64,000 bases of DNA from contig NZ_BMPP01000012.1 in NCBI RefSeq assembly GCF_014647655.1, positions 62,001 through 126,000 of the forward strand, given 5' to 3'. This document shows, one piece after another, positions 32,486-43,602 of the stretch. A program made the position numbers and the translations under genes. Position 1 is the first letter of the stretch. Every line of letters begins with the position of its first letter. This DNA is from Deinococcus malanensis (GTDB taxonomy: Bacteria; Deinococcota; Deinococci; Deinococcales; Deinococcaceae). The notes beneath the pieces were generated by a model. The model saw only the letters and a program-made list of their open reading frames with translations. It made no database searches and had not been told where the DNA came from.

Positions 32486-33775
32486 ATGAAACGCTCCCTC
32501 TCGCTGCTGCTTGTTACTGGTGCCCTTGCCCTGGGATCTTTCGTGGGGTATCAGGCCAACGAACGTCAGAACAGTCCTGCGCAGACCGCATCAGTCACCA
32601 CGGGCACGTCGCCGCAGGGCCAGATGGTGCCGGCAGCAAGCCGGCAGGCTCCCTTCGACCAGACCCGTGCCCGTACCGAGTCCGAAACCAACACCGTACA
32701 GGTCGTCAAGGACCGCCAGGACGGACTGGTGTACATCAGCGTCACCGAAAGCAGCACGGGAAGCGAGCAGGCTCAGCTTCGTCAGCGTCTGCAAGAGCAG
32801 TTCGGCCTGCCGGACCTTCCTGGGGGGGACGGCTCAAGGAGCGGCACAGGGAGCGGATTTTTCGTCGGTGCTGCGGGCGACATCATTACCAACAACCATG
32901 TGGTCGAGGGAGCCAGTGAGATCACAGTCCGCCTCCACGGCAGCAAGCAGACTTACAATGCCAAAGTTATCGCCCGTGCCCCGGACTTTGACCTGGCCCT
33001 TATCCGGGCCGAAGGGGTCCCCAAGGAAGACATTCAGGCCCTGCCGCTGGGGGACAGCTCAAAGCTCGATGTCGGCCTCAAGGCCATTGCCATGGGCGCG
33101 CCGTTCGGACTGGACTTCAGTGTCTCCGAGGGCATCATCAGCAGCCTGGAGCGCACCGTGCCAGTCGGAACCAAGCAGGTCAACCAGCAGGTGATTCAGA
33201 CCGACGCGGCGATCAATCCGGGCAACAGTGGGGGGCCGCTTCTGAACAGCGCTGGGGAAGTTATCGGCGTCAATACCCAGATTCTGACGGGCGGCATTGG
33301 CCAGAGCGCTGGCGTCGGGTTCGCTATCCCCATCAACACGGTGAAAAAGTTGCTGCCCCAGTTGCAGGCCGGAAAAGGAGGCGTGATCCGCACGCCCACC
33401 CTGGGAATTCAGTTCACGGACCTGAGTGCCCTGACCGACGAGGAGCGCAAGAAGTATCAACTTCCTCCCAGCGGGGCGCTGCTTCAGCAGGTATACCCGA
33501 ACAGTCCTGCAGCGCGCGCTGGACTGAAGGCTGGCAGCGAAGCAGGCACGGTCTCGGGAGAAAGCGACAGGAGCGAGCGGATTGCCACGGACGGCGACAT
33601 CATTACGGCTGTCGATGGTCAGGCAATCAGTGAGGGCGACGACTTGCGGCGCGCGGTGATCGGCAAGCAGATCGGGGACAGCCTGACCCTGACGGTGCGG
33701 CGCGGAAGCCGGACCCGTGAGGTAACAGTTCAGCTTCAGGCCTTCGATTTCCCGCAGCAGGGTGCACAGGAGTAA
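32486..33775 (+). CDS. HtrA/DegP-family serine protease with PDZ domain
   Basis: 429 aa. A signal peptide or anchor (residues 4-22), then a low-complexity linker and a trypsin-like domain with triad His138 (TNNHVV), Asp169 (DFDLAL) and Ser248 (GNSGGP). One PDZ domain (about 335-425) is interrupted by a short insertion. It degrades or refolds misfolded envelope proteins. CACACT (32473-32478) ends 7 nt before the ATG, so this mRNA is probably leaderless. A GC-rich terminator follows. Confidence 0.94.
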   Translation: MKRSLSLLLVTGALALGSFVGYQANERQNSPAQTASVTTGTSPQGQMVPAASRQAPFDQTRARTESETNTVQVVKDRQDGLVYISVTESSTGSEQAQLRQRLQEQFGLPDLPGGDGSRSGTGSGFFVGAAGDIITNNHVVEGASEITVRLHGSKQTYNAKVIARAPDFDLALIRAEGVPKEDIQALPLGDSSKLDVGLKAIAMGAPFGLDFSVSEGIISSLERTVPVGTKQVNQQVIQTDAAINPGNSGGPLLNSAGEVIGVNTQILTGGIGQSAGVGFAIPINTVKKLLPQLQAGKGGVIRTPTLGIQFTDLSALTDEERKKYQLPPSGALLQQVYPNSPAARAGLKAGSEAGTVSGESDRSERIATDGDIITAVDGQAISEGDDLRRAVIGKQIGDSLTLTVRRGSRTREVTVQLQAFDFPQQGAQE

Positions 33776-33795
33776 AACCGCTTGAGATGAAGAAT

Positions 33796-33823
33796 GCCCC
33801 GGGGAGGTGCCCGGGGCTTCTCT
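33796..33823 (+). terminator. Terminator after the HtrA gene
   Basis: GCCCCGGG (33796-33803) pairs with CCCGGGGC (33810-33817), then TTCTCT. Confidence 0.65.
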
Positions 33824-33900
33824 TAAGGTGTTCCCGCGCTGTGGGGACCTTAATCCGGCTTCCTGTGCCGTATCGGCCTGGAATCGGTGTATCCCCGTTT

Positions 33901-34209
33901 CTACTGCTGGTTGGAAGTCCCCACCCCTTCTGCGAACAAGGGGCCCAGATCGGTCATACGCCCGGTCGGCTCAGGCGAACTCAGCGTGTAACTTCCGAAC
34001 ACCTGAAGGAATTCCATGTGTGACAGGGCCCGGGTCTGGCCAGTCGGGCCGGTGGCCTGCACCTGATCGCCCCGTGAGGTCAGGTGGTATTCGCCCAGTG
34101 CACGTACGGTAGCCTTGCGGCCACGGCCGGAGAACAGCAGCGCTGTCACGCGGTATTCACGCCCCCCGCGGGTCATCAGAAACGACAGTAGTTCAGAGGG
34201 CGCCAGCAT
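33901..34209 (-). CDS. Uncharacterised 102-aa protein
   Basis: No family recognised. The sequence looks like a compact alternating-strand domain (VTALLFSGRGRKATVRALGEYHL) with a Ser/Pro-rich end and no TM. TATGCT (34219-34224) lies 9 nt before the ATG on the minus strand. The coding call rests on an uninterrupted frame with normal composition and this box. Confidence 0.55.
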   Translation of the reverse strand: MLAPSELLSFLMTRGGREYRVTALLFSGRGRKATVRALGEYHLTSRGDQVQATGPTGQTRALSHMEFLQVFGSYTLSSPEPTGRMTDLGPLFAEGVGTSNQQ

Positions 34210-34292
34210 CCGGCGCGGAGCATAGCAGGGAAGGCGGGCCGGATGCGATCAACCAGCACGGGTGAGGACAGCACGCCTCCTTACCCGTCAGG

Positions 34293-35096
34293 TTAGGACA
34301 CCACTGTTCCGGCACCCTCAAGCGCGGCCGTCACCGGCTGCCCGGCCCGGGCGTCCCCGAAGATGACCCGCCTCACACCTCCCTGGACTGCCTCGGCAGC
34401 CCCCAGAACCTTTTTCTTCATGCGGTCCTGCGCGAATTCCAGGTAGTCCTCTACATTGCCAGCCGGAATCTCACGGATCAGGCTGCTTTCGTCCGGATAG
34501 GCACGCAGGAGTCCTGGCACATTCGAGAGCAACAGCAGCGCGTCTGCCTTCAGGGCCACGGCAAGGGCAGCCGCGGCGCGGTCCCCGTCCACGTTTATGG
34601 CCACACCCTCATAGCTGGCCGCAGGTGGGGTTAGCACCGGCAGGTAGCCCGCACCCAGGAGAAGTTCGATCAGGCCGGTGTTCACCTTCTCGACGGTGCC
34701 GGTATGGTCACCGCGCAGCACCTTGACCTTGCCGTTTTCAACGGCCCTCACGCTGTCCTTGTGACGGCCCTCGAAGATCCGCCCGTCGAGACCCGAGAGT
34801 CCGACCGCGTTGATGCCCAGCCGCTGTAACCGCTCGACGATGCCCTTGTTCATTTTGCCGCAGTACACCATCTCGAAGATTTCCAGTGTCTCGCGGTCGG
34901 TAAACCGGGAAGTGTAGCCGCTGGGACTGGTCACAAAGCGCGGGGGATGGCCCAGAGCTTCGGCGATGCGGTTGGTTTCGCCACTTCCACCGTGTACCAG
35001 CACGAGGCGCTCACCGGCCTTCCAGCGGGTGGCAAGGTCGGCGCAGACAGCGTCGTAGTCGATTCCGGCGCTTCCGCCGACTTTCACGATGATCAT
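34293..35096 (-). CDS. lysZ: [LysW]-aminoadipate kinase
   Basis: 267 aa amino-acid kinase. The sequence tracks Thermus LysZ closely: IVKVGGSAGI at 2-11, LVHGGSGETNRIAEALGHPPRF at about 33-54, EMVYCGKMNKGIVE near 76-89, VLTPPAASYEG near 155 and the LLLLSNVPGLL nucleotide site near 190. It phosphorylates the carboxyl of LysW-bound alpha-aminoadipate in lysine synthesis and may act on the glutamate analogue in arginine synthesis. It has a leaderless start and a recognisable -35/-10 pair in AT-rich DNA. Confidence 0.92.
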   Translation of the reverse strand: MIIVKVGGSAGIDYDAVCADLATRWKAGERLVLVHGGSGETNRIAEALGHPPRFVTSPSGYTSRFTDRETLEIFEMVYCGKMNKGIVERLQRLGINAVGLSGLDGRIFEGRHKDSVRAVENGKVKVLRGDHTGTVEKVNTGLIELLLGAGYLPVLTPPAASYEGVAINVDGDRAAAALAVALKADALLLLSNVPGLLRAYPDESSLIREIPAGNVEDYLEFAQDRMKKKVLGAAEAVQGGVRRVIFGDARAGQPVTAALEGAGTVVS

Positions 35097-35102
35097 GGCG
35101 AG

Positions 35103-35132
35103 ATCTTAGCGTATGATAAAAAATAAAGTCAA
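35103..35132 (-). promoter_or_regulatory. lysZ promoter in an AT-rich palindrome
   Basis: On the minus strand TTGACT (35127-35132), an 18-nt spacer and TAAGAT (35103-35108), then 6 nt to the ATG at 35096. The inverted arms TGATAA (35114-35119) and TTATCA (35137-35142) straddle the -35. Confidence 0.7.
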
Positions 35133-35139
35133 TTAGTTA

Positions 35140-35469
35140 TCAAATGTAAAACTGCATCGCAAAGTGGAGCCCTCCAAGCAGGACCCCGGCCATGATCCAT
35201 GCCAACGCGATACGCCGGAAGGTCCGCTGATACGTGGCCTTCCTGGTTTTGTGGCGAAATATCTGCTGGGCGGCAAGCGAACCCGCCCAGCCTCCCCAGG
35301 TTTCCAGCCGGTGCAGGTTTCTCTCGGGAATACGCTGGCCCGGCTGTGCAGCCAGACGCTTGTCATGTCCCATGGCAACGAAGGCAACCAGGCCCCAGAC
35401 GACCTGCCACGCCACGAACAGGCGCGCCGCCATATCCAGGAACCCGGTGCTCCAGACCGTGTCCGTCAC
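35140..35469 (-). CDS. DUF1294-family membrane protein
   Basis: 109 aa with two to three TM segments (about 13-32 and 85-105). The central family signature [10 protein letters not shown], then [32 protein letters not shown], is at residues 30-75. Function unknown. The start is GTG overlapping the ispH stop as GTGA, so it is coupled to ispH. Confidence 0.9.
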   Translation of the reverse strand: MTDTVWSTGFLDMAARLFVAWQVVWGLVAFVAMGHDKRLAAQPGQRIPERNLHRLETWGGWAGSLAAQQIFRHKTRKATYQRTFRRIALAWIMAGVLLGGLHFAMQFYI

Positions 35470-36470
35470 TGCATCGTGCGCGGCAGCTGATCGGTCGGCA
35501 GGATCTTTCGAGGCTCACGGAATTCGATGTTCTCCCACTCGCCTTCCTCGATCACCTGCAAATTTGGATTGAGCACGCGGAAATGCTCGACCACGGCCTG
35601 CACCAGATCGTCCGGCGTGCTGGCCGCGCTGGTGATACCCACGGAGCAGACGCCGCTCAGGTCCAGCCCGCCCAGATCCGCTACAGTCTCAAGGCGCTCG
35701 GCCCGGCCGCACAGGTCGCGCGCCAGCTCCAGCAGCCGCATTCCATTGCTGCTGTGCGTGCTGGTCAGTACCAGGAAGGTGTCTACCATTGGCGCGATTG
35801 CTTTGACTGCGTCCTGACGGTTCTTGGTGGCGTAACACAGGTCCTCGCTGGGAGGAACCACCAGCGCCGGAAAGCGGGCCTTCAGCACGTCAACTGTACG
35901 GCGTGTGTCGTCCACGCTGAGGGTCGTCTGGGTGAGCACAACCACGCGTGACGGGTCAGGAACCTCTACCGTGTGCGGGTCGTTGAGCCCCGAACCTTCC
36001 TTGTGCGCCTGCCCGAGAACCCCCACCAGAATGGTGTGGTTGGGCGCTTCTCCGCGCGTCCCGATTACCTCCTGATGCCGGGCGCTGTCGCCAATCAGCA
36101 GGATGGTATATCCCTCGCGGGCGTATTTCTTGGCCTCGGTATGAACCTTGGTGACCAGCGGGCAGGTCGCGTCGATGGTGGCCAGGCCCAGCTGCCGGGC
36201 GCGTTCACGGACCACCGGACTGATGCCGTGGGCACTGAAGATGACCGTTTCGCCACTGTCGGGCAGCGCATTTATGGTGTCGAGGTCCTCGACAAAGTGG
36301 ACCCCGCCCCCTGCGCGCAGCCGCTCGACCACCGTGTGGTTGTGGACGATGGAGTGGTACACCGTAACTGGTTTGTCCTCGGTGCGCGCCGCCTTTTCCA
36401 CCGCCTGAATGGCCATGACCACGCCCGCGCAAAAGCCGCGAGGTTTGGCCAGATGAATGCGCTCGATCAT
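35466..36470 (-). CDS. ispH: 4-hydroxy-3-methylbut-2-enyl diphosphate reductase
   Basis: 334 aa, last enzyme of the MEP isoprenoid pathway, a [4Fe-4S] protein. Cluster cysteines Cys14 (RGFCAGV), Cys103 (DATCPLV) and Cys212 ([10 protein letters not shown]) are all present, as are His42-type VHNH and the substrate Glu of [14 protein letters not shown]. The start is ATG at 36470, 7 nt after TACACT; the frame runs upstream to 36527 without homology. It supplies isoprenoids, including for carotenoids. Confidence 0.96.
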   Translation of the reverse strand: MIERIHLAKPRGFCAGVVMAIQAVEKAARTEDKPVTVYHSIVHNHTVVERLRAGGGVHFVEDLDTINALPDSGETVIFSAHGISPVVRERARQLGLATIDATCPLVTKVHTEAKKYAREGYTILLIGDSARHQEVIGTRGEAPNHTILVGVLGQAHKEGSGLNDPHTVEVPDPSRVVVLTQTTLSVDDTRRTVDVLKARFPALVVPPSEDLCYATKNRQDAVKAIAPMVDTFLVLTSTHSSNGMRLLELARDLCGRAERLETVADLGGLDLSGVCSVGITSAASTPDDLVQAVVEHFRVLNPNLQVIEEGEWENIEFREPRKILPTDQLPRTMQ

Positions 36471-36477
36471 GCCAGAC

Positions 36478-36483
36478 AGTGTA
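36478..36483 (-). promoter_or_regulatory. Leaderless -10 box of ispH
   Basis: TACACT on the minus strand, 7 nt before the ATG. Confidence 0.6.
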
Positions 36484-36652
36484 GGGGAGAGCCCCCCGTT
36501 AAAAAGCGAGAGGAGCGGGGCTTGCATGGTCTTTGCCCTGCCATGTTGGAATTACCTTTTCATGGGTAGTGAAGAGCCCTTGCCCGGCTGTACCTTGGAC
36601 AAAGCCCTGGCTGCACATATCGACTGGAGCGACGTGAGCGTCCTTCAGCGGA

Positions 36653-38326
<1,674 letters not shown>

Positions 38327-38333
38327 GCCGGGC

Positions 38334-38339
38334 ATTCTA
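38334..38339 (-). promoter_or_regulatory. Leaderless -10 box of the fusion gene
   Basis: TAGAAT on the minus strand, 7 nt before the ATG at 38326. It excludes the ATG at 38335, which lies inside the box. Confidence 0.6.
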
Positions 38340-38416
38340 GACCAGCTGCGCCGGCAGGCAGCGGGTGTTCAGAGCGTAGGCACGCGTCTACCGGTTACAG
38401 CTCATCGTCTGGTGGT

Positions 38417-39127
38417 TTACAGGTCGTGGGCGTGATCCTGTTCCCAGACCAGATCGCGCAGAACCCAGCCACTGCCGGGAAAACGCAGCCCGAGGCGCAG
38501 TTCCCCGAGCAGGTATTCACGCACTGCATGCACGTCCAGGCCGGCTTCGACCAGATCCCCGAGGTTGCGTTCGCCGTCCAGCTCCCGGGCTACGGGATGC
38601 AGGTTGGCGCGCTGTCCTGCGGGCATCATGCGCAGACCGTACCAGGCGAAGCGGTCAACCGGCTCCATGCGGCCCTCACGCACGGCGTCGGTGACGAGCT
38701 GGGCCACCTCGAAGAGAGGAACTTCGGACTCGCGCGACGCGGCGCGGATGCTCAGCCCATCTTCCCGGTCGAACAGGCCCATTTCACCTCGGAAGTAGCG
38801 GCTCGGGCTGCCGATCACGGCACACAGCGTTTCCCACTCGTCACTGGCACGCGCCCAGTCGGTGGTGAAGTGCTCATAGGGGCCCATGGGCGTGCCCGTG
38901 ACCTCGCGAGGCACGAACTGAAAGGACCCGGACTCGGGCAGCAGAGGCGCCGCCTGAAGGGCCTCACGACCCATCCAGTCGATGATGCCTCCAGCGACGA
39001 TCTCGCCCTGCTGGAAGGCCACCGTAAACGGCACATTCGTCTGCACGTCCAGGACGCCGGTCTGACGGGTGGCATGCACCAGTTCCAGCACGCCCAGGAG
39101 CGGAAGATCAGTCAGCAAACCCTGCAT
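38417..39127 (-). CDS. DUF4388 (PATAN-like) domain protein
   Basis: 236 aa. The N-terminal 100 residues match DUF4388: GLLTDLPLLGVLELVHATRQTGVLDV and VAFQQGEIVAGGIIDWMGREAL, the module of PatA-type regulators that carries no catalytic residues. The C-terminal half is helical with no known domain. It may act as a regulatory adaptor; the partner is unknown. The start is ATG at 39127, 8 nt after TAGGCT. Confidence 0.78.
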   Translation of the reverse strand: MQGLLTDLPLLGVLELVHATRQTGVLDVQTNVPFTVAFQQGEIVAGGIIDWMGREALQAAPLLPESGSFQFVPREVTGTPMGPYEHFTTDWARASDEWETLCAVIGSPSRYFRGEMGLFDREDGLSIRAASRESEVPLFEVAQLVTDAVREGRMEPVDRFAWYGLRMMPAGQRANLHPVARELDGERNLGDLVEAGLDVHAVREYLLGELRLGLRFPGSGWVLRDLVWEQDHAHDL

Positions 39128-39135
39128 TGCCGCCT

Positions 39136-39141
39136 AGCCTA
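39136..39141 (-). promoter_or_regulatory. Leaderless -10 box of the DUF4388 gene
   Basis: TAGGCT on the minus strand; it overlaps the stop codon of the upstream NAD(P)HX repair gene. Confidence 0.55.
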
Positions 39142-40641
39142 GCACCCGGCAGGGACCCCGGAAAGCCGGTCGCTGTCGGGGGTACTCTGTGGGTGGGTCA
39201 GATCGGCCCACGCTCCCCCCAGTTGCGACGCTACATCCGTGGCGCTCAGACCGTAGCCGTGAAGCTGACCGGCTCGCTCGCCAGCCCGTGCATGCAACCG
39301 GACCCCCGCCACAGCCGCCTGCACCGGAACCAGACCCTGACCCAGCAACGATGCCAGGATGCCGGACAGGGTGTCTCCCATTCCCGCGCTGGCCATACCC
39401 GGATGCCCCCCGCAGGCGACACTCAGGCCGCCTGAATGTGCAATCACGCTGGGCCCGCCCTTGAGCACGACCACTCCGCCGAGCCGCTCCTGCAGGGTCC
39501 GGGCGGCATCCAGCGGATGGCGGGTGAGCTCTGGGGTCGACGTGTCCAGCAGGCGGGCGGCTTCACCGGGATGGGGGGTCCACACGCATAAGTCGTGCCC
39601 CAGGCCAGTCAGTTCCGGTTGCAGGGCGTCGGCGTCCAGAACGGTGGGAATATTCCAGGCCAGCACCTCGCGCGCGACCCTGGCAGCGTCCGGACCCAGA
39701 CCCATGCCCACCGCCACGGCGTCGGGGCGGCGGGTGCCGAAGCTCCTGAACGCCGCGTCCCACGCCTCATGTCGGTGCATCATCAGTTCCGGCATCACCA
39801 GCGGGACATCGGCGGTCGAATGCACAGTGACCAGTCCAGCCCCAGCCCGCAGGGCGCCGGCACCAGCCAGTGACGCCGCCCCCACGGTTCCCGGATGACC
39901 GCCCAGGACCCAGACGTGCCCAGCCGTTCCTTTGTGCGCGTCGTTGCGGCGCACCGGCAGCATGGCTCCCACCTCACGGTCACTGGGGCGCACCGCCAGG
40001 GCCTGCTCCTGCACCCAGGGCGCTGGAACCGTCAGGGCCACGAGGGTCACGGCTCCGGCGCGCGCCGCCGCTTCTCCGAACATCAGCGCTGGCTTCCACC
40101 CCATCAGGGTCACGGTGCGATGTGCGTGGACCGACAGCCCGGCAGCCTGGGCGCTGTGGGCATCCAGGCCACTGGGGATATCGATACTCAGGACCGGGCA
40201 GTGCGCCGCATTGATGATGTGGATCAGCTCGTCGAGCGGAGCGCGCAGAGGCGGAGCAAATCCGGTGCCGAGGAGGCCATCGACCAGCACAGCGGCGTCT
40301 TGGGCGGACCGGTGCAGCGCCGCTGGGCGGAGCGGGCGGCACTGCACACCCACGGCCTGCAGGCGGCGCCGGTTGAGCTGTGTCAGCCGGTGACGGGCCG
40401 GCAAGGCCAGAACCTCGACCTCACGGCCCTGTACATACAGGTGTCTGGCGGCCACCAGCGCGTCGCCACCATTGGCACCAGTGCCGGCCAGCAGCAGCAC
40501 GCGACCGGCAGGAACCTGCTGCTGAACCTCACCGGCTACAGCTGCCCCGGCTTCTTCCATAGCCAGGTCCAGCAGCCCGGCGCTCTCCAGACGCCGGTCC
40601 ACTGCGGCGGCCTGCGCGGCCGTGAGTACATATGCAGGCAT
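39139..40641 (-). CDS. nnr: Bifunctional NAD(P)H-hydrate epimerase / ADP-dependent dehydratase
   Basis: 500 aa. The epimerase domain (1-about 205; MEEAGAAVAGEV, LLAGTGANGGDALVAARHL) interconverts R- and S-NAD(P)HX. The dehydratase domain (about 225-485; HKGTAGHVWVLGGHPG, TPHPGEAARLL, and GHPGMASAGMGDTLSGI near 445-460) repairs S-NAD(P)HX with ADP. The fused form is normal in bacteria. Gap of 18 nt after the TPR gene, with GGAG upstream of the ATG. Confidence 0.95.
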   Translation of the reverse strand: MPAYVLTAAQAAAVDRRLESAGLLDLAMEEAGAAVAGEVQQQVPAGRVLLLAGTGANGGDALVAARHLYVQGREVEVLALPARHRLTQLNRRRLQAVGVQCRPLRPAALHRSAQDAAVLVDGLLGTGFAPPLRAPLDELIHIINAAHCPVLSIDIPSGLDAHSAQAAGLSVHAHRTVTLMGWKPALMFGEAAARAGAVTLVALTVPAPWVQEQALAVRPSDREVGAMLPVRRNDAHKGTAGHVWVLGGHPGTVGAASLAGAGALRAGAGLVTVHSTADVPLVMPELMMHRHEAWDAAFRSFGTRRPDAVAVGMGLGPDAARVAREVLAWNIPTVLDADALQPELTGLGHDLCVWTPHPGEAARLLDTSTPELTRHPLDAARTLQERLGGVVVLKGGPSVIAHSGGLSVACGGHPGMASAGMGDTLSGILASLLGQGLVPVQAAVAGVRLHARAGERAGQLHGYGLSATDVASQLGGAWADLTHPQSTPDSDRLSGVPAGC

Positions 40642-40659
40642 TCTGTGCCGCTTCTCCGG

Positions 40660-41538
40660 TCAGCCGCCGGCCGAGCGCATCAGAAGCACCACAGCCAGAA
40701 CCAGGACCACCAGGAACACCCAGCGCATGTTCCTGAGTACCGGACTGCGGGTAAACTGCTCTTTCATGTCCGCCCGCGTGTCTTCCTGAGAACGCCTGAC
40801 GCTCAGGCGTTGTCCCCGCCGGATGGCTGCCACCGACTCGCTGACCTTGCCCTGGCGGCGCAGCGCCACCCCGAGGTTATGGTGCCCGCCGTCATAGTCG
40901 GGGTTCAGGTCTATGACCTCGCGGTAGCGCTTTTCGGCGCTGACCAGATCGCCAGCTTCCAGGTCCAGATTTCCCAGGTTGGTCAGCGCCCGGTAGTGCC
41001 TGGGATCGGCCTGCAGGGCCTCTTCCAGCCGCATGCGGCCCTGATCGGCGTCTCCCAGCAGGGCACTCAGGATGCCCTGCATATTCAGCGCCTCAGCACG
41101 TGTCAGCGGATGGGACAGCGCGGGTGCCAGGCCCGTGGCCAGTGCGGCCGGGTCGGTCTCCTTCTGCAGGCCGTCGAGCCCCGCGAGTGCGGTTTCCAGA
41201 AGCTCTGGCGGCGCGGCGAGACGGACCACCTCGCGCTCCGGGGCCTGAACGGGAGCTCTGCCCAGGGCCTCGCGGTAGCCGTCCAGGGTGCCTCGGGCCT
41301 TGGAATAGCGGCGGGCACGAATCTGTTCCTGAAACCCGGTCAGCAGTTCAAGCGCTTCCTGGACGTCCACGTCCATCTGCTGGGCTCGGGCGACCTGCGC
41401 AGCACGCCCCCATTCACCGGCCCGTACCAGTGCCCCCAGGGTCAGGGGTGGAGCAGGCGGTGCTGATTCCAACAGTTCAGGTGAGTTCTGGGCAGCGGGA
41501 AGGGGCCCGCTCTGCCCGGAACGGACGGGGTCACTCAT
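40660..41538 (-). CDS. TPR-repeat protein with C-terminal membrane anchor
   Basis: 292 aa. Disordered N terminus (1-35), helical region, then tetratricopeptide repeats about residues 145-250 (ALNMQGILSALLGDADQGRMRLEEALQADP; LGNLDLEAGDLVSAEKRYREVIDLNPDY) and a tail anchor near 272-288 (WVFLVVLVLAVVLLM). It probably scaffolds a membrane protein assembly; partner unknown. TATACT ends 7 nt before the ATG. Confidence 0.85.
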   Translation of the reverse strand: MSDPVRSGQSGPLPAAQNSPELLESAPPAPPLTLGALVRAGEWGRAAQVARAQQMDVDVQEALELLTGFQEQIRARRYSKARGTLDGYREALGRAPVQAPEREVVRLAAPPELLETALAGLDGLQKETDPAALATGLAPALSHPLTRAEALNMQGILSALLGDADQGRMRLEEALQADPRHYRALTNLGNLDLEAGDLVSAEKRYREVIDLNPDYDGGHHNLGVALRRQGKVSESVAAIRRGQRLSVRRSQEDTRADMKEQFTRSPVLRNMRWVFLVVLVLAVVLLMRSAGG

Positions 41539-41545
41539 GGCGGAG

Positions 41546-41551
41546 AGTATA
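41546..41551 (-). promoter_or_regulatory. Leaderless -10 box of the TPR gene
   Basis: TATACT on the minus strand followed by 7 nt and ATG, among the closest to consensus in the window. Confidence 0.65.
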
Positions 41552-41667
41552 CTGACGCGCCCAACTGGCCGCCGTACCGCCTGCCCATTGTGAGCCGTGT
41601 CTCTGGTTCGTTGTGCATGCCACGACTACCCAGGCACACCTTTCCCCTGACTTCTGCTGGAGACCCC

Positions 41668-42546
41668 GTGACCCTGCCTGATCCTGCTTCATCTACCACC
41701 GACCCTGCTGCCGAAACAAAAGAGGCGCCGCTGTACTCGCCTGCGCGGGTCCGTGAACTGCTGAACAGGCATGGGCTGAAACCCACCAAAAGCCTGGGGC
41801 AGAATTTTCTGATCGATGGGAACATTCTGCGGGCCATCGCTGAGGCTGGCGGGGCACAGCCAGGCGCTCATATTCTCGAGGTTGGCCCGGGGCTGGGCGT
41901 GCTGACCCGTGAAATTGCCTCGCGCGGCGCCCATGTCACGGCCCTGGAAAAGGATGAGCGGCTGCGCCCGGCTCTGGCCGAAACGCTTGCGGGGCTGGAT
42001 GTGGAGCTGGTCTGGGGCGACGCACTGGACTTCGACTATGCCAGCCTGCCCGAGGGCACCCGCGTGATCGCCAATCTCCCGTACTACATCACGGGGGTGC
42101 TGCTCTCGCGCTTCATGCATGCGCCCGGGATCGTGTCTGCGACGGTGCTGGTGCAAAAAGAGGTGGGCCAGCGCCTTGCTGCCCGGCCCGGCGAAGATGC
42201 GTACGGCTTTCTGAGTGCGCTGGCGGCCCTGCACGGCAGCGTCCGGCATGTCAGGGACGTTCCCAAAGGCGCGTTTTTGCCGGCGCCGGACGTGACCAGC
42301 AGCGTGATCCGGCTGGACTTTGACCGCAGCCGGCCGGCCCCTGAAGCTGCCCTCCTGAAGTTCGTGGAAGGTGCCCTGCACCACCGCCGCAAGACCCTGC
42401 GCAATAACCTGCGCATGATCGGACATGAGGGAGCCGCCATTGACGCGGCCCTGGGCACGGTCGGCCTGCGTCCGGATGTGCGTGCCGAGGACGTGCCGCT
42501 GAGCGGACTTGAAGGCGTGGCACGGCACCTGGGCGTGGTACGGTAA
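41668..42546 (+). CDS. rsmA: 16S rRNA dimethyladenosine transferase RsmA (KsgA)
   Basis: 292 aa. Dimethylates the adjacent adenosines near the 16S 3' end. SAM motif I is LEVGPGLGVLT; the catalytic IV motif is NLPYY (about 139-143). LGQNFLID and the C-terminal helical domain (HRRKTLRNNL) are present. GTG at 41668 has GGAG at 41659-41662, 5 nt upstream. The frame is open to 41590, and an ATG at 41617 gives a longer form that lacks this site. Confidence 0.94.
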   Translation: MTLPDPASSTTDPAAETKEAPLYSPARVRELLNRHGLKPTKSLGQNFLIDGNILRAIAEAGGAQPGAHILEVGPGLGVLTREIASRGAHVTALEKDERLRPALAETLAGLDVELVWGDALDFDYASLPEGTRVIANLPYYITGVLLSRFMHAPGIVSATVLVQKEVGQRLAARPGEDAYGFLSALAALHGSVRHVRDVPKGAFLPAPDVTSSVIRLDFDRSRPAPEAALLKFVEGALHHRRKTLRNNLRMIGHEGAAIDAALGTVGLRPDVRAEDVPLSGLEGVARHLGVVR

Positions 42547-42615
42547 CAGCCAAGAATCCCGATCCGCCTGCCTAACCCTGAATGTGTGGGCCGCGCCGCC
42601 GGCCCGGAGGACCAT

Positions 42616-43548
42616 GTGAAGTTCTACGTTATCGGTGATGTCACCGTCGACCACCTGTACCACCTAGACCGCCTTCCCGCCCCCGGCGAGGAAGTCGCTC
42701 CCCTACGCGCCAGCATGGAGCCGGGTGGCGCCGGCGGAACCATCAGCGTGACCCTGGCGCGACTTGGGCACACCGTGACCCTGGCCGCCCGTGTGGGTGC
42801 CGATCCGTTTGCCGAGTACGCCCTGAGTCACGTTCGCCAGACCGGCGTCAGTGAAAGCGCCATTCAGCGCGACCCGGAAGTGCTGACCAGCACCATTACG
42901 GTCATGCAGACCGCAACTGGTCAGCGCGCCATGATCAGTGACGGCGCGGCCAACCGCCTGCTTGATCCGGCCAAGCTCAAGAAAAAGGATGTCGAAGGCG
43001 CCGACGCCCTGATCGTCAGTGCCTACAGCCTGACCGAAGGTCCCCAGCGTGAGTACGCCAGCAAGGCCATTGACCTGGCCCGGGGCGCCAAGAGCCCGGT
43101 TCCGGTCTTTATCGATCTGGGAGCCGGCGCGGTCAACCGGGCCGGGACGAGCCTGCTCGGCAGCGTGATCCAGGCCGACTACCTGATGCTCAACCAGCAC
43201 GAACTGCTGGCCCTGACCGGAACCAACAGCATCAGCGCGGCCCTGGCCCAGCTCGGCAGCCAGGGTGCCCAGCGGGTGATTGTCAAGGTCGGCAAGATGG
43301 GTTCGATCGTCTGGACCCCTACCGAAACGGAACTGGTGGACGCCGTTGCGTTGGAGGAAAATCTGGTCGATTCCACCGGAGCCGGCGACACCTTCACCGG
43401 GGCCTTTGCCCACGCCGTGATGACCGGAGCGTCGCTGGCCGAAGCGGCGCGCGCAGCTAACGCGGCCGGCGCCCTTTCGGTGACCAGTTTCGGGGCCCAG
43501 GAACGGCCTATTACCCCGGCGGACCTGGCTCAGGTGCTCAAGAAGTAA
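42616..43548 (+). CDS. PfkB-family carbohydrate/nucleoside kinase
   Basis: 310 aa, ribokinase fold. The N-terminal signature IGDVTVDHLYHLDRLPAPGEEV and EPGGAGGTISVTLARLG are near residues 6-58. The catalytic motif STGAGDTFTGAF is about 253-264. The substrate (ribose, fructose, adenosine or other) cannot be assigned. GGAGG lies 5 nt before the GTG at 42616; the frame opening at 42586 would put this ribosome site inside the gene. Confidence 0.9.
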   Translation: MKFYVIGDVTVDHLYHLDRLPAPGEEVAPLRASMEPGGAGGTISVTLARLGHTVTLAARVGADPFAEYALSHVRQTGVSESAIQRDPEVLTSTITVMQTATGQRAMISDGAANRLLDPAKLKKKDVEGADALIVSAYSLTEGPQREYASKAIDLARGAKSPVPVFIDLGAGAVNRAGTSLLGSVIQADYLMLNQHELLALTGTNSISAALAQLGSQGAQRVIVKVGKMGSIVWTPTETELVDAVALEENLVDSTGAGDTFTGAFAHAVMTGASLAEAARAANAAGALSVTSFGAQERPITPADLAQVLKK

Positions 43549-43568
43549 GGTTGGCGCTACCCCAGTGA

Positions 43569-43602
43569 CAGCGAGGTGATCCTGCCCAGGACCACCTCGC
43601 TG
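43569..43602. other. Hairpin between convergent genes
   Basis: CAGCGAGGTG (43569-43578) pairs with CACCTCGCTG (43593-43602), with four more inner pairs. No U-tract on either strand, so termination is uncertain. It touches the methyltransferase stop codon. Confidence 0.5.

Noticed and set aside
39895..41466. A 523-codon plus-strand frame
   Set aside because: Antisense to the NAD(P)HX repair and TPR genes.
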